Shown: in pieces, positions 9,432 through 19,916 of the stretch
How the letters are laid out: every line of letters begins with the position of its first letter
Numbering within the stretch: the stretch's first letter is position 1
Assembly: GCA_027293165.1 (NCBI GenBank)
Contig: JAPUGB010000048.1
Location: 1-47,931 of the forward strand
DNA length: 47,931 nt
Direction of reading: 5' to 3'
Source of the DNA: Gammaproteobacteria bacterium
GTDB taxonomy: Bacteria > Pseudomonadota > Gammaproteobacteria > Steroidobacterales > GCA-2729495
Translations under genes and position numbers: made by a program
The notes under the pieces: generated by a model
Seen by the model: the letters and a program-made list of their open reading frames with translations, nothing else
Databases searched by the model: none
Told to the model about the DNA's origin: nothing

Positions 9432-10775
9432 GTGGCAAAGGACAGCATGATTAATCCGGCAGCGGCTCTAGGCGAAGCGACGCGCTTTTCCGAGCTGCGC
9501 CAGCGCCTCGCTTTTCTGGCCGGCGCGCTGATCGTCTACCGCATTGGCACGTTCGTTCCGGTTCCCGGTATCGACCCGGTGGCGTTGGAGCAGTTGTTCG
9601 ACCAGCAGTCCGGCACGATTCTGAGCATGTTCAACATGTTCTCGGGCGGTGCACTCCAGCGGCTGAGTATTCTTGCGCTCGGCATCATGCCGTACATCTC
9701 CGCATCGATCATCATGCAGATGGCCGGCGTCGTGGTACCGACCCTGGCCCAGCTGAAAAAGGAGGGCGAAGCGGGACGCCGCAGGATTACTCAATATACC
9801 CGGTACGGGACCGTGGTTCTCGCCACTTTACAGGCGATTGGTGCGTCCGTGGCGTTGCAGAACCAGGGCGTCGTCATTGCCCCCGGCCCAAATTTTATTT
9901 TCACGTCTGCGGTCACGCTTGTCACTGGCACGGTATTTCTAATGTGGCTTGGCGAGCAGATCACAGAGCGCGGCATTGGTAACGGCATATCGATGATTAT
10001 ATTGTCGAGCATTATCGCTGGCCTGCCATCTGCTATCGGTGGCACGCTGGAGCTGGTGAATACAGGTCAAATGGCCCCGGCACTTGCACTCATTCTCGTC
10101 CTGCTGGTGCTAGGTGTTACCTATTTCGTTGTCTATGTCGAGCGCGGCCAGCGACGCATAACTGTCAACTATGCCAAACGGCAGCAAGGCCGCAAGATGT
10201 ATGCGGGCCAAACCAGCCATTTGCCATTCAAACTCAATATGTCCGGCGTGATTCCCCCGATTTTCGCGTCCAGCCTGATCCTGTTTCCGGCTACGATTGC
10301 AAGCTGGTTCGGTACCAGCCAAGGGTTCGGTTGGCTGCAGACTCTGGCGGCGAGACTGTCACCCGGCCAACCCATATACATATTAATGTACGCGTCGTTC
10401 ATCATCTTTTTCTGCTTTTTCTATACGGCGCTGGTGTTCAATTCTCGCGAAACGGCTGACAATTTGAAGAAGTCAGGCGCGTTTATCCCGGGCATACGAC
10501 CCGGCCAGCAAACGGCAGAATACATCGATAAGGTACTGACCAGGCTTACTTTTTGGGGTGCCATGTACATCACTGGCGTGTGCCTGCTTCCGGAATTCAT
10601 GATTCTCAACTGGCAGGTACCCTTCTATTTTGGTGGGACGTCGCTGCTGATTATCGTCGTGGTTACGATGGATTTCATGGCGCAGCTGCAGGCCCATATG
10701 ATGACGCACCAGTATGAAGGATTGTTGAAAAAAGCAAACTTGCGTGGCTATGGACGTGCCGGACAGGTTCGTTAG
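9432..10775 (+). CDS. secY: Protein translocase subunit SecY
   Basis: Encodes 447 residues (E. coli 443) with the ten membrane segments of the SecYEG channel. The GTG start gives [19 protein letters not shown], like the MAK start of E. coli SecY; the open frame upstream overlaps rplO and is not conserved. Seen features: [17 protein letters not shown] in the first segment, [12 protein letters not shown] (plug and TM2), and the cytosolic loop [18 protein letters not shown]. The C-terminal [19 protein letters not shown] is also present. It is cotranscribed with ribosomal genes, as is usual. Confidence 0.98.
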   Translation: MAKDSMINPAAALGEATRFSELRQRLAFLAGALIVYRIGTFVPVPGIDPVALEQLFDQQSGTILSMFNMFSGGALQRLSILALGIMPYISASIIMQMAGVVVPTLAQLKKEGEAGRRRITQYTRYGTVVLATLQAIGASVALQNQGVVIAPGPNFIFTSAVTLVTGTVFLMWLGEQITERGIGNGISMIILSSIIAGLPSAIGGTLELVNTGQMAPALALILVLLVLGVTYFVVYVERGQRRITVNYAKRQQGRKMYAGQTSHLPFKLNMSGVIPPIFASSLILFPATIASWFGTSQGFGWLQTLAARLSPGQPIYILMYASFIIFFCFFYTALVFNSRETADNLKKSGAFIPGIRPGQQTAEYIDKVLTRLTFWGAMYITGVCLLPEFMILNWQVPFYFGGTSLLIIVVVTMDFMAQLQAHMMTHQYEGLLKKANLRGYGRAGQVR

Positions 10776-10822
10776 ATCCGTGAAGGCTGTTGGTTGTCAC
10801 ACATTGGATTTGGAGAGACACA

Positions 10823-10936
10823 ATGAAAGTCAGAGCATCTGTTAAGCGAATCTGCAGAAATTGCAAAATTGTTCGCCGCAAGGGAGTGGTGCGGGTGATT
10901 TGCACAGATCCGCGGCATAAACAACGTCAAGGCTAA
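10823..10936 (+). CDS. rpmJ: 50S ribosomal protein L36, zinc-ribbon form
   Basis: A 37-codon gene: it starts [15 protein letters not shown] and ends [12 protein letters not shown]. It has the complete zinc-ribbon ligand set (C11, C14, C27 and H32), so this is the zinc-containing C+ form. L36 (bL36) sits near the L16/L25 side of the 50S subunit. GGAGAG about six bases before the ATG is the ribosome binding site. Its place between secY and rpsM is the common proteobacterial arrangement. C+ paralogues are often replaced by zinc-free copies under Zur control; no second copy is in this window. Confidence 0.96.
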   Translation: MKVRASVKRICRNCKIVRRKGVVRVICTDPRHKQRQG

Positions 10937-10970
10937 TCGGAACGGCACGGCGAGATCGGAGAATATATAG

Positions 10971-11327
10971 ATGGCGCGTATCGCTGGAATCAATATCCCC
11001 GTCAACAAGCACGTTGCGGTGGCGTTGACGTCGATTTTCGGCATCGGGCGCAGTCGGGCCGATGCGGCCTGTGAAGCGGCTGGAATTGCCGGGGATGTCA
11101 AGGTGAAAGATTTGAGTGAGCCGGAGATCGACCTTCTACGTAACGAGGTTGGCAAACTCACCGTCGAGGGTGACCTTCGGCGCGAAACTTCACTCAATAT
11201 CAAAAGACTATTGGACCTCGGCTGTTACCGGGGTATTCGCCACCGACGTGGAGTGCCGGTGCGAGGGCAGAGGAGTCGTACCAATGCGAGGACTCGGAAA
11301 GGGCCGCGGCGACCAATCAGGAAATAG
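10971..11327 (+). CDS. rpsM: 30S ribosomal protein S13
   Basis: Encodes 118 residues, starting [16 protein letters not shown]13 (uS13) forms head bridges B1a and B1b and contacts P-site tRNA through its basic tail ([16 protein letters not shown]). In E. coli a pseudoknot before this gene binds S4. The gap here is only 34 bases, and I did not find an equivalent fold. Confidence 0.97.
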   Translation: MARIAGINIPVNKHVAVALTSIFGIGRSRADAACEAAGIAGDVKVKDLSEPEIDLLRNEVGKLTVEGDLRRETSLNIKRLLDLGCYRGIRHRRGVPVRGQRSRTNARTRKGPRRPIRK

Positions 11328-11333
11328 TTAGGT

Positions 11334-11717
11334 ATGGCACAGCAAAAAACACGCAAGAAGGTCAAAAAGCAGGTCGTGGACGGAATAGCCCACATTCATG
11401 CTTCATTTAATAACACCATTGTGACGATTACGGATCGGCAAGGTAACTCGTTGGCGTGGGCCACGGCCGGTGGCTGCGGTTTTCGCGGGTCGCGAAAGAG
11501 CACGCCGTTCGCCGCCCAGGTTGCCGCCGAGCGTGCTGGCAAGGCCGCCCAGGAATTCGGCCTGAAAAATCTCGATGTTAGGGTCAGAGGGCCCGGCCCG
11601 GGTCGGGAATCCGCGGTGCGTTCGCTGAATAACGTCGGATACAAAATCAATAGCATCGAGGATGTGACGCCGATTCCACACAATGGCGTGCGTGCCCCGA
11701 AAAAGCGTCGCGTCTGA
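11334..11717 (+). CDS. rpsK: 30S ribosomal protein S11
   Basis: Encodes 127 residues (E. coli 129). S11 (uS11) is in the platform near the E site. Blocks [32 protein letters not shown] and [15 protein letters not shown] are typical, ending with the family tail [13 protein letters not shown]. It starts six bases after rpsM. Confidence 0.98.
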   Translation: MAQQKTRKKVKKQVVDGIAHIHASFNNTIVTITDRQGNSLAWATAGGCGFRGSRKSTPFAAQVAAERAGKAAQEFGLKNLDVRVRGPGPGRESAVRSLNNVGYKINSIEDVTPIPHNGVRAPKKRRV

Positions 11718-11728
11718 GGTAATACTGA

Positions 11729-12352
11729 ATGGCAAGATATCTGGGACCGACCTGTAAGCTCGCGCGGCGAGAGGGTACCGATTTATTCCTAAAGAGTGGC
11801 ATAAAATCGATGGACTCAAAGTGCAAGTTTGAGACCTTGCCAGGAGCGACGGCGGGTCGTCGCCGCGCAAGGATCTCTGACTATGGCCTGCAGCTGCGCG
11901 AAAAGCAGAAGTTGCGCCGGATGTACGGTGTTCTGGAGCGGCAGTTTCGGAACTATTACAAGAAGGCCGCCCGGATGAAAGGGTCTACCGGCGAAAACCT
12001 GCTTCAATTACTCGAAGGTCGGCTGGATAACACCGTATACCGTATGGGCTTCGCATCGACGCGAGCAGAAGCTCGCCAGCTTGTGAATCACAAGGCCATT
12101 GAGGTGAATGGCCGGGTCGTCAGCATCCCTTCCTATCAGGCTGCGGCAGGCGACACGATCGTGGTCCGAGAGAAGGCTCGGCAACAATCGCGCATTCAAA
12201 GCGCTATGGAAATTGCCACGCAAGTCGGCCGCCCCGATTGGGTCGACGTGGATGACAAGAAGATGACGGGTGTTCTCAAGGCTTTACCCGAGCGTGACGA
12301 CATCCTACCGGATATTAATGAAAACCTAGTTGTGGAGCTCTACTCCAAGTAA
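11729..12352 (+). CDS. rpsD: 30S ribosomal protein S4
   Basis: Encodes 207 residues (E. coli 206). S4 (uS4) nucleates 16S 5'-domain assembly and has RNA helicase activity at the mRNA entry. The N-terminal part has C9 and C32 but no complete zinc knuckle. The S4 domain is seen in [39 protein letters not shown]. Being between rpsK and rpoA makes it the alpha-operon autoregulator candidate. Confidence 0.98.
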   Translation: MARYLGPTCKLARREGTDLFLKSGIKSMDSKCKFETLPGATAGRRRARISDYGLQLREKQKLRRMYGVLERQFRNYYKKAARMKGSTGENLLQLLEGRLDNTVYRMGFASTRAEARQLVNHKAIEVNGRVVSIPSYQAAAGDTIVVREKARQQSRIQSAMEIATQVGRPDWVDVDDKKMTGVLKALPERDDILPDINENLVVELYSK

Positions 12353-12371
12353 GCACGAGGCAATCCCCAAA

Positions 12372-13373
12372 ATGCAGGAAACAATCAGTGACTTTCTGAA
12401 GCCGCGCACGGTGCGGGTTCAATCCGAAGCTGGCAATAATGCCAGGGTAATTATCGAGCCGTTCGAGCGTGGTTTCGGCCATACGCTCGGCAACGCATTG
12501 CGTCGTGTATTGCTATCCAGCATGCCCGGCAGCGCGATTGTGGAGGCCGACATAGACAGCGTATTGCACGAGTACACCACCATCGAAGGTGTACAGGAAG
12601 ACGTCGTTGAGGTTCTATTGAATCTCAAGTCGGTTGCACTCCGCATGCATGCCAGGGATCGTGCCGAGCTGACCCTGAACAAAAAGGGTCCGGGCATCGT
12701 CACGGCCGCCGACATCAGTGTTGACCACGACATCGAGGTCGTGAACCCTGACTTGGTCATTGCGCATCTGACCAGTGCTGGTGAGTTGAATATGGTGCTG
12801 ACGGTCGAGCGCGGACGCGGGTTTCGCCCCGCGGCTCAGCGCTTCAATCTGGAGGAGACGACCGGGCGCATTGGCTCGCTGCAGCTGGATGCCTCATTCA
12901 GCCCTGTCAGACGTGTGAGCTATACGATCGAGGCCGCCCGCGTGGAGCAGCGAACAAACCTGGACAAGCTGATCATCGACATTGAGACCAATGGGACCAT
13001 CGATCCCGAGGAAGCAATCCGGCGCGCTGGAAGTATCCTCAAGGATCAGTTGGATGTGTTCGTTGATTTGCAGGGTCAGGACGAAGCGGCTGCCGCAGCG
13101 GCTGAGTTTCACGTCGATCCGATCCTGATGCGTCCGGTCGACGAACTCGAACTGACGGTGCGCTCGGCGAATTGCCTGAAGGCTGAGAACATCAACTACA
13201 TTGGTGATTTGATTCAGCGGACCGAGGTTGAATTGTTGCGCACGCCAAATCTTGGCAAGAAGTCGCTGACAGAGATTAAGGAAGTGCTGGAAAGTCACGG
13301 TCTGGCGCTGGGAATGCGGGTGGACAATTGGCCTCCGGCCAGCCTCGCACAAGACGATGAAGAAGCGGCCTGA
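12372..13373 (+). CDS. rpoA: RNA polymerase subunit alpha
   Basis: Encodes 333 residues (E. coli 329). The start [14 protein letters not shown] is chosen by similarity over a longer frame overlapping rpsD. The N-terminal assembly domain carries [22 protein letters not shown] and [23 protein letters not shown] linker follows near residue 240. The C-terminal domain that contacts UP elements and activators carries [25 protein letters not shown] and [16 protein letters not shown]. The ending [14 protein letters not shown] is slightly extended. Confidence 0.99.
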   Translation: MQETISDFLKPRTVRVQSEAGNNARVIIEPFERGFGHTLGNALRRVLLSSMPGSAIVEADIDSVLHEYTTIEGVQEDVVEVLLNLKSVALRMHARDRAELTLNKKGPGIVTAADISVDHDIEVVNPDLVIAHLTSAGELNMVLTVERGRGFRPAAQRFNLEETTGRIGSLQLDASFSPVRRVSYTIEAARVEQRTNLDKLIIDIETNGTIDPEEAIRRAGSILKDQLDVFVDLQGQDEAAAAAAEFHVDPILMRPVDELELTVRSANCLKAENINYIGDLIQRTEVELLRTPNLGKKSLTEIKEVLESHGLALGMRVDNWPPASLAQDDEEAA

Positions 13374-13395
13374 GGCCGCCTGCCGGTAGACAAAC

Positions 13396-13776
13396 ATGCG
13401 ACACCAGAAATCAGGACGGACGCTGGGGCGAACGAGCAGCCACCGAAAGGCCATGTACCGCAACATGGCCGCTTCGCTGATTCGTCATGAAACCATCAGG
13501 ACCACGCTGCCTAAAGCCAAGGAATTGCGGCGCGTCGTTGAGCCGCTGATTACGCTAGCCAAGCAAGACGATGTTGCGCGTCGCAGGCTGGCATTTGACC
13601 GGCTGCGGGACAAGGAATCGGTCGGCAAACTGTTCACCGAGCTGGGGCCGCGTTTCAAGGAACGGCCCGGCGGCTATCTCCGGATTCTGAAAATGGGCAA
13701 CCGGCCGGGCGATGCCGCACCCATGGCGCTGGTCCAGTTGCTCGATCAGCCGGAACCAGAAGAAGCCGCCTCCTAA
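13396..13776 (+). CDS. rplQ: 50S ribosomal protein L17
   Basis: Encodes 126 residues (E. coli 127). It starts [29 protein letters not shown], the family signature. L17 (bL17) lies near the tunnel exit. It is the last gene of the ribosomal cluster. The following 188 bases hold no T-tailed hairpin that I can see, so where transcription ends is unclear. Confidence 0.97.
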   Translation: MRHQKSGRTLGRTSSHRKAMYRNMAASLIRHETIRTTLPKAKELRRVVEPLITLAKQDDVARRRLAFDRLRDKESVGKLFTELGPRFKERPGGYLRILKMGNRPGDAAPMALVQLLDQPEPEEAAS

Positions 13777-13964
13777 CCTGACCCCAGACGAAATGTCCAC
13801 CGCGGCTCTCATGCCGCGTTCAGTGCGTTCGTTTCATTTGGCCGTTTCGCAGCCGGAGCGCGGCAGCCACCCCGCTTGCCCGGAACTGTCCTGAGCGCAT
13901 CTTGTGTCCGGCGGCGATGCACTTGCGGCGCTGTTACCATGCGAATACGAAACGGGGGGCAGTC
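13777..13964 (+). other. Intergenic stretch after the ribosomal cluster
   Basis: This 188-base stretch contains no convincing gene. No clear intrinsic terminator was found after rplQ and no strong promoter before the VOC gene. A GGGGGG run at 13954-13959 serves as the Shine-Dalgarno of the next gene. Confidence 0.5.
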
Positions 13965-14357
13965 ATGGTGCACAATATCCATCACATCAATTTCATAGTC
14001 CGCGATTTGGAAGCGGCCGTGCCCGTCTACGAGCGGATTCTTGGACAGCCGGTAACCCGCCGCGATCATCTGTCCGACAGGGGCGTCGACATCGCACGGT
14101 TCGAGCTTGGTGATACCTGGCTGATTTTGGTTCAGCCGGTGAAACAGGGCACCGAGCCCGCGCGCTTTCTTGACGAACAGGGCGAGGGGTTTTTTCTGCT
14201 GTCTTTCGATGTGGAGTCGGTCGCCGACGCCGCGCAGACGTCCGGAGTACCACGCCAAGGGCCCTCACGCGATGGCCTTGATGACTGGCATATTCAGGAT
14301 CTCGACCCGGCGGCAACTTTTGGGGCGCAGATTCAGTATTGCGAGCACCGCAAATGA
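13965..14357 (+). CDS. VOC (glyoxalase-fold) family protein, methylmalonyl-CoA epimerase-like
   Basis: Encodes 130 residues with the paired beta-alpha-beta-beta-beta units of the vicinal oxygen chelate fold. The opening HNIHHINFIVRDLEAAVPVYERILG resembles methylmalonyl-CoA epimerases and lactoylglutathione lyases, with a likely metal ligand histidine at H7 or H6. A second half module is recognised by FFLLSFDVESVADAAQTSGV and ends DLDPAATFGAQIQYCEH. The ATG follows a strong GGGGGG ribosome binding site. The stop overlaps trpS by ATGA, so the two are translationally coupled. The substrate cannot be assigned; a mutA/mutB partner is not in the window. Confidence 0.75.
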   Translation: MVHNIHHINFIVRDLEAAVPVYERILGQPVTRRDHLSDRGVDIARFELGDTWLILVQPVKQGTEPARFLDEQGEGFFLLSFDVESVADAAQTSGVPRQGPSRDGLDDWHIQDLDPAATFGAQIQYCEHRK

Positions 14358-15364
14358 GCACCGACGTCGTTCTGACCGGAATTACGACGACCGGTACCCC
14401 GCACCTGGGCAACTATGTCGGCGCGATTCGGCCTACCGTCGCGGCGAGTCACGATACCGGTATGCAATCGTTTTATTTCCTCGCTGACTACCACGCGCTG
14501 GTGAAGAACCAGGACCCGGAACGTTTGCGCCAATCGAGCCTCGAGGTAGCCGCGAGCTGGCTGGCACTCGGTCTGGATACCGAACAGGCCGTGTTTTACC
14601 GGCAATCTGACATTCCGGAAATTCCTGAATTGACCTGGATACTGAGCAGCATAACGGCCAAGGGCCTTATGAACAGGGCTCACGCCTACAAGGCGGCCGT
14701 CACAGAGAACGAGGAGGCCGGCGGCCATGATCCGGACAAAGGCATAACGATGGGATTGTTTGGATACCCGGTTCTGATGACAGCGGACATCCTGATGTTC
14801 CGCGCGACCAAAGTCCCGGTCGGCAGAGACCAGAAACAGCATGTCGAAATGGCGCGCGATATCGCGCAACGCTTCAATCACATTTATGGTGACACGTTTG
14901 CGCTTCCGGAAGCTGTTATCGACGACAACACTGCGCTGCTATCCGGACTGGATGGCCGCAAGATGAGCAAGAGCTACAACAACACGATTCCTTTGTTTGC
15001 GCCGTCGAAAAAGCTGCGCAAATTAATCATGAAAATCAAAACCAACTCGCTCGAGCCGGGCGAACCGAAAGATACTGAAGCGTCGACCGTGTTCGATATT
15101 TACCGCGCAATCGCGACTTCCGAAGAAACCGCGGTGATGCAGCGGAAATTTGCCGAAGGCGTTGGCTGGGGCGATACGAAGCAGGAGTTGTTCGAGTATC
15201 TGGACGCTCACCTGAGTGGCCCTCGGGACGAATACGATCGACTGATGGCGAATCCGGGCCAGGTCGAATCGATATTGCAGTCCGGTGCGCAGCGTGCGCG
15301 GGAGATCGCCGGGCCCTTCATGCGGAAGGTGCGAACAGCGGTTGGCATCAGAGCCCTGGGCTGA
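14354..15364 (+). CDS. trpS: Tryptophanyl-tRNA synthetase
   Basis: Encodes 336 residues (E. coli 334). It is a class I synthetase charging tRNA-Trp in the cytosol. The HIGH-type motif is TGTPHLGNYVGAI near residue 14. The KMSKS motif is DGRKMSKSYNNTI near residue 200. The start is set at the ATG overlapping the VOC stop, since a TTG five codons earlier gives no conserved residues. The gene seems to depend on the preceding VOC gene for transcription. Confidence 0.97.
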   Translation: MSTDVVLTGITTTGTPHLGNYVGAIRPTVAASHDTGMQSFYFLADYHALVKNQDPERLRQSSLEVAASWLALGLDTEQAVFYRQSDIPEIPELTWILSSITAKGLMNRAHAYKAAVTENEEAGGHDPDKGITMGLFGYPVLMTADILMFRATKVPVGRDQKQHVEMARDIAQRFNHIYGDTFALPEAVIDDNTALLSGLDGRKMSKSYNNTIPLFAPSKKLRKLIMKIKTNSLEPGEPKDTEASTVFDIYRAIATSEETAVMQRKFAEGVGWGDTKQELFEYLDAHLSGPRDEYDRLMANPGQVESILQSGAQRAREIAGPFMRKVRTAVGIRALG

Positions 15365-15389
15365 CTGGCGCAGGGCAGGAGACGGGGGT

Positions 15390-16208
15390 ATGAGCAGCAG
15401 GCCGGTTATTGGACTCATCGCGCTCACGGTGACCTTCCTGGGTCAGCCGCTGGCGCGGACGTTGAACCGGGTTCTGCTGGCATGGCTGGGCGACTGGGCG
15501 ATCGTCGGATTCGCCGTCGTCGGCGTGGCCGGAGTCCTGCTGGTCGCAACGCACCTGACAGCGGAGGAAAACCGGGCCAGCATCGCCGGCTTTATAGGCG
15601 GTTTGCTGATTTGGCGCGGTTTTTTTGACGGACCGCTGCGGTTTTTCGCCGACTGGTTCAGCGTTCCACCGGTGGACTTCGGTGGTTTCCCATTGGGAGG
15701 GCGATATGCGCTCCTGATGTCGTCGCTGTCGATCATGCTGGCGATGCTGCTGTTGTACGGTCTGATGAACCGCGAGACCAAGTGTTTGTTCATGCGCTTT
15801 TGTCTGCGGCTCATACACTGGTCCCCGGGCGACCCGACACCGGGTCTGCGCCGCAGCTACGCGCGGATCGCGGCGATGGAGACCGTATTCGTTCAGTGGG
15901 GGATATTCCTGCTGTTCCTGTTTCTCGGTGGTTGGCTTGGAACGCCGTTCTACGCGGCCATGTGCCTGTGGTCCGCGTACCTGATCTGGCAGTTGCTGCG
16001 TCGCCGGCGGGTGGGCGAGGCCTTTCGCTATGCCATTCCGGTGTCGGTCGTCGTCTGGTCTTTAGCTGAGGTCGCCGCGTTCTTCGGCATGTTCCCGGAA
16101 TACTGGCAAGCACCGGCCGATCATCCGCTCGTGATGCTGCTGATGCTGGTGCTGTTTGTCGGCGGGATCGCAATGCTGCTGCGTGGCAATCGGGCCGCGG
16201 CCGACTGA
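15390..16208 (+). CDS. Unknown multi-pass membrane protein
   Basis: Encodes 272 residues with roughly seven hydrophobic segments, beginning MSSRPVIGLIALTVTFLGQP. The first follows the N terminus; another is WAIVGFAVVGVAGVLLVATHL; the last is LVMLLMLVLFVGGIAMLLRG. A soluble loop in the middle carries NRETKCLFMRFCLRLIHW. I do not recognise the family. GGGGG before the ATG is a good ribosome binding site. It follows trpS after 25 bases and converges on uvrA with a single base between the stops. Confidence 0.85.
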   Translation: MSSRPVIGLIALTVTFLGQPLARTLNRVLLAWLGDWAIVGFAVVGVAGVLLVATHLTAEENRASIAGFIGGLLIWRGFFDGPLRFFADWFSVPPVDFGGFPLGGRYALLMSSLSIMLAMLLLYGLMNRETKCLFMRFCLRLIHWSPGDPTPGLRRSYARIAAMETVFVQWGIFLLFLFLGGWLGTPFYAAMCLWSAYLIWQLLRRRRVGEAFRYAIPVSVVVWSLAEVAAFFGMFPEYWQAPADHPLVMLLMLVLFVGGIAMLLRGNRAAAD

Positions 16209-16209
16209 T

Positions 16210-19080
16210 TCAGCCGGTTTTCTTCTTGCGCGTGCGTTTCCTGGTGGGTCCGGCTTGCCGTTCCAGCAGAGGCGCCAGGTACCGACCCGTGTAGGAGCCA
16301 GCGACGCTCGCCACATCGTCCGGCGTGCCTTCGGCAATGACTTCGCCGCCGCCGTCGCCGCCCTCCGGTCCGAGGTCGATGATCCAGTCAGCCGTTTTGA
16401 TGACATCGAGATTGTGTTCGATGACGACAACGGTGTTGCCCTGATCGCGCAGTCGATGCAGAACCGTCAACAACTGGGCAATGTCGTGGAAGTGCAAGCC
16501 TGTGGTCGGCTCATCGAGAATGTAAAGCGTACTACCGGTCGCGCGCTTCGACAATTCCTTGGCCAGCTTGACACGTTGTGCCTCGCCTCCGGACAGCGTG
16601 GTCGCGCTTTGGCCGAGCTTGATGTACGACAAACCAACATCCATCAGAGTTTGCAGTTTGCGGGCGACGACCGGTACGTTGGTGAACAGGGCAAGCGCCG
16701 TCTCGACGGTCATGTCCAGCACTTCGTGAATGTTCTCGCCCTTGTAGCGGATTTCCAGGGTTTCCCGGTTGTATCGTTTGCCCCTGCACACGTCGCAGGA
16801 CACGTAGATGTCCGGCAGAAAGTGCATTTCCACGCAAATCATACCGTCACCCTGGCAGGCCTCACAGCGACCGCCCTTGACGTTGAAGCTGAACCGTCCG
16901 GGCCGGTAACCGCGTGACCGGGCTTCGTGGGTGCCGGCAAACAGTTCCCGTATCGGCGTAAACAAGCCTGTGTAGGTTGCCGGATTCGACCGCGGAGTCC
17001 GCCCAATCGGGCTTTGGCTGATATCGATGACGCGGTCGATCCAGCCCAGTCCATCGACGCGTACGCACGGCGCCGGAGTATGGCTGCTGCTATTGATCTG
17101 CTCCGCGGCTACGCGGTACAGCGTATCGTTGATCAGCGTGGATTTTCCGGATCCGGAAACCCCGGTGATGCAGGTCATGACGCCGGTTGGAATTCGCACA
17201 TCGATGGATTTCAGGTTGTTGCCCCGTGCCCCGACAATGTCGATGCCGCGCTCAGGGTCGGCGTCTACCCGCCGATCGGGCAACGGAATCCGCCGGTGGC
17301 CCGACAGATATTGACCCGTCAAAGAGGCCGCATTGGCCTTGATGTCATCGGGGGTTCCCTGCGCCACCACCCGACCGCCATGAATGCCGGCGCCGGGGCC
17401 CAGGTCGAGAACATGATCACTGGAGACAATGGCTTCTTCATCGTGTTCGACCACGATCACCGTATTGCCGAGGTCGCGCAGCCGCATCAACGTGTTCAAC
17501 AGCCGCTTATTGTCGCGCTGGTGTAACCCGATCGACGGTTCATCAAGAATGTACATGACGCCGACGAGACCCGATCCTATCTGGCTGGCCAGCCGAATGC
17601 GCTGCCCTTCGCCGCCCGACAAGGTATCAGCACTGCGATCCAGCGTCAGGTACTCGAGACCGACGTCGGCCAGGAATCGCAATCGCTCTGCAATCTCCCT
17701 GACTATCCTTTCGGCAATCTTGCCCCTTGATCCGGGGAGTTCGAGCCCGGAAAAGAATTCCAGGGCGTCCGCTACGGACATGCCCGTCACCTCCGGCAGC
17801 GCGCGCTGGCTTACAAACACGTTGCGAGCCCCGGTATTCAGCCGGGTGCCGTTACATTCCGGGCACGCTTGCACACTCAAATACTTGGCCAGTTCTTCGC
17901 GAACCCTGCCGGACTCGGTCTCGCGGTAACGGCGCTCGAGGTTCGGGATAATCCCTTCAAAACGGTGTGTGCGCCGGAAGCTGGTGCCCCGCGATGTCTT
18001 GTAAACGAACTTAATTTTTTCCTTACCGCTACCGAAAAGCACAATCTTGCGAATGTCCTCACTCAGTGATTCGTAGGGTGCCTCGATATCGAATTTGTAA
18101 TGTTTCGCCAGGCTGCGAATGACCTGCGAGTAGTAGGAATTGCGCCGGTCCCAGCCGCGCACCGCGCCGCCGGCCAGGCTTAGATGAGGTTGCCGGACCG
18201 CCCGGTCGGGATCGAAAAACTGCCGCTCACCCAGCCCGTCACAGGTTGGGCAAGCGCCGACCGGGTTGTTAAACGAAAACAGCCGCGGCTCGAGTTCTGC
18301 AATGCTGTAACCGCAGACCGGGCAGGCAAACTTATCCGAAAACACCAGTTCCGCCTGCTCCGGATCATTCATGTAGGCAACCCGTGCGACGCCATCGGCG
18401 AGTTTCAAGGTCGTTTCGAACGATTCGCTCAGACGCAATCGCAGATCCTCGTGCACTTTGAACCGATCGACCACCACTTCGATGCTGTGCTTTTTTCGCA
18501 GATCGAGCTTAGGCGGATCGTCCAGTTCATAGATTTCGCCGTCGATGCGGGCCCGCACGAACCCCTGCGTTCTGAGGTCGGCCAGTAGCTGGACGTGCTC
18601 GCCCTTGCGTTCATGGACCACCGGGGCCAGCAACATCAGGCGGGTTTGCTCGGGCAAGCTCAGAACCTGGTCGACCATCTGGCCAACTGTCTGCGCCGTG
18701 AGGTTATTGCCGTGGTCCGGGCAGCATGGCCGGCCCGCCCGGGCGTACAGCAAGCGCAGATAATCGTAAATCTCAGTGACGGTGCCAACCGTGGACCGGG
18801 GGTTATGTGAAGTGGATTTCTGTTCGATGGAGATTGCCGGTGACAGGCCTTCTATATGATCGACCTCGGGTTTTTCCATTATCGAAAGGAATTGCCGCGC
18901 ATAAGCAGACAGCGATTCAACATAACGTCGCTGACCCTCGGCATAGATCGTGTCGAAGGCCAGCGATGACTTTCCGGATCCCGACAGGCCCGTGATGACG
19001 ATCAGCTGGTCGCGCGGCAAATCGACGTCGATGTTCTGCAGGTTATGGGTTTTGGCGCCCCGGATGCTGATATACCGCAT
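16210..19080 (-). CDS. uvrA: UvrABC system protein A
   Basis: Encodes 956 residues (E. coli 940). UvrA is the damage-recognition ATPase of nucleotide excision repair. The first ATPase has Walker [13 protein letters not shown] near residue 31; the second has [14 protein letters not shown]. Both ABC signatures are present ([16 protein letters not shown] and [16 protein letters not shown]). Zinc modules are seen as CPVC...CPTC and CEAC...CDVC. The arginine-lysine tail (KRTRKKKTG) is slightly extended. It is divergent from ssb as in many gammaproteobacteria. Confidence 0.99.
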   Translation of the reverse strand: MRYISIRGAKTHNLQNIDVDLPRDQLIVITGLSGSGKSSLAFDTIYAEGQRRYVESLSAYARQFLSIMEKPEVDHIEGLSPAISIEQKSTSHNPRSTVGTVTEIYDYLRLLYARAGRPCCPDHGNNLTAQTVGQMVDQVLSLPEQTRLMLLAPVVHERKGEHVQLLADLRTQGFVRARIDGEIYELDDPPKLDLRKKHSIEVVVDRFKVHEDLRLRLSESFETTLKLADGVARVAYMNDPEQAELVFSDKFACPVCGYSIAELEPRLFSFNNPVGACPTCDGLGERQFFDPDRAVRQPHLSLAGGAVRGWDRRNSYYSQVIRSLAKHYKFDIEAPYESLSEDIRKIVLFGSGKEKIKFVYKTSRGTSFRRTHRFEGIIPNLERRYRETESGRVREELAKYLSVQACPECNGTRLNTGARNVFVSQRALPEVTGMSVADALEFFSGLELPGSRGKIAERIVREIAERLRFLADVGLEYLTLDRSADTLSGGEGQRIRLASQIGSGLVGVMYILDEPSIGLHQRDNKRLLNTLMRLRDLGNTVIVVEHDEEAIVSSDHVLDLGPGAGIHGGRVVAQGTPDDIKANAASLTGQYLSGHRRIPLPDRRVDADPERGIDIVGARGNNLKSIDVRIPTGVMTCITGVSGSGKSTLINDTLYRVAAEQINSSSHTPAPCVRVDGLGWIDRVIDISQSPIGRTPRSNPATYTGLFTPIRELFAGTHEARSRGYRPGRFSFNVKGGRCEACQGDGMICVEMHFLPDIYVSCDVCRGKRYNRETLEIRYKGENIHEVLDMTVETALALFTNVPVVARKLQTLMDVGLSYIKLGQSATTLSGGEAQRVKLAKELSKRATGSTLYILDEPTTGLHFHDIAQLLTVLHRLRDQGNTVVVIEHNLDVIKTADWIIDLGPEGGDGGGEVIAEGTPDDVASVAGSYTGRYLAPLLERQAGPTRKRTRKKKTG

Positions 19081-19343
19081 TGTTTAGGCCTGACTGGAAA
19101 CAAACTCTCTAATATACGGTTTTTCGCCGGGTAAACCCAAACCGTTCCGCTGCTGGACGTCAGCGCCGTTGGCACGCGGGGTGTCCCGACCGGCGGCCGT
19201 GCTTCGAATGCCAGAGTTCGATCTGCACGAACGCGCGGGAATTCGGCGTGTCTTTTGTGGCGAGTGGGCATACAATATGCAGCCCCTGCTCCGGCTAAGG
19301 GCAGGAAACTCAACAATTAAACAGCCTCTCGGAGGGGATCGCC
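19081..19343. promoter_or_regulatory. uvrA/ssb divergent intergenic region, no LexA box seen
   Basis: This 263-base region separates the divergent repair genes. On the minus strand a possible uvrA promoter is TTGGGT (19135-19140) and TATATT (19111-19116) with 18-base spacing. For ssb a TACAAT at 19271-19276 could be a -10, with no convincing -35. No CTGT-N8-ACAG LexA operator of the enterobacterial type was found. The ssb ribosome binding site is GGAGGGG just before its ATG. Confidence 0.4.
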
Positions 19344-19808
19344 ATGGCGCGCGGTGTCAATAAAGCGATATTAATCGGCAACTTGGGTGCCGATCCCGAT
19401 ACCCGCTACATGCCCAGCGGTTCGGCGGTAACCAACTGCCGGATTGCGACCACTGAGGCTTGGAAAGACCGGGAGACGGGCGATCAGCAGGAACGCACGG
19501 AATGGCACAACATCGTGTTTTTCGGCCGACTTGCGGAGATTGCCGGCGAATACCTGCGCAAGGGGTCGCAGGTCTACATCGAAGGTAGGCTGCGCACGCG
19601 CAAGTGGCAGGATCGCGAAGGAAATGACCGCTGGACCACCGAGATAAATGCCGACCAGATGCAGATGCTGGGTGGTCGACCGGGGGCCGGTGCACCAGCC
19701 GCGACCCCATCTTCCCGCTCTGAAGCTCCGGCGCCTGCGCCGGCAGCACCGGCGCCTGCGCCGGCAGCAGCCCCGGCAGAAGAATTCGAAGACGACATAC
19801 CGTTCTAG
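19344..19808 (+). CDS. ssb: Single-stranded DNA-binding protein
   Basis: Encodes 154 residues (E. coli 178). The OB fold occupies about residues 1-110, from [22 protein letters not shown] through [35 protein letters not shown]. The linker is rich in alanine and proline ([19 protein letters not shown]). The acidic tip EEFEDDIPF recruits partner proteins. SSB protects single strands in replication and repair. The linker DNA contains a direct repeat of GGCGCCTGCGCCGGCAGCA-type units, explaining the Ala-Pro repeats. The gene ends just before a clear terminator. Confidence 0.98.
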   Translation: MARGVNKAILIGNLGADPDTRYMPSGSAVTNCRIATTEAWKDRETGDQQERTEWHNIVFFGRLAEIAGEYLRKGSQVYIEGRLRTRKWQDREGNDRWTTEINADQMQMLGGRPGAGAPAATPSSRSEAPAPAPAAPAPAPAAAPAEEFEDDIPF

Positions 19809-19846
19809 AATCCCAATCAGCCGGGCACCCCGGCCGAATGACCGCG

Positions 19847-19877
19847 CGGCGCACCTTGTCCGGTGCGCCGATTTTTT
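19847..19877 (+). terminator. Intrinsic terminator after ssb
   Basis: CGGCGCACC (19847-19855) and GGTGCGCCG (19862-19870) form a perfect nine-pair GC-rich stem around a six-base loop, followed by ATTTTTT. It ends ssb transcription and separates it from the sulfate-activation gene. Confidence 0.92.
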
Positions 19878-19916
19878 ATCGACAAATGGATAATGTTTTA
19901 AGCAGGGAGTTGATTG

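Noticed and set aside
10937-10970. S4-binding pseudoknot before rpsM
   Set aside because: The gap is only 34 bases and I could not build the nested stems.
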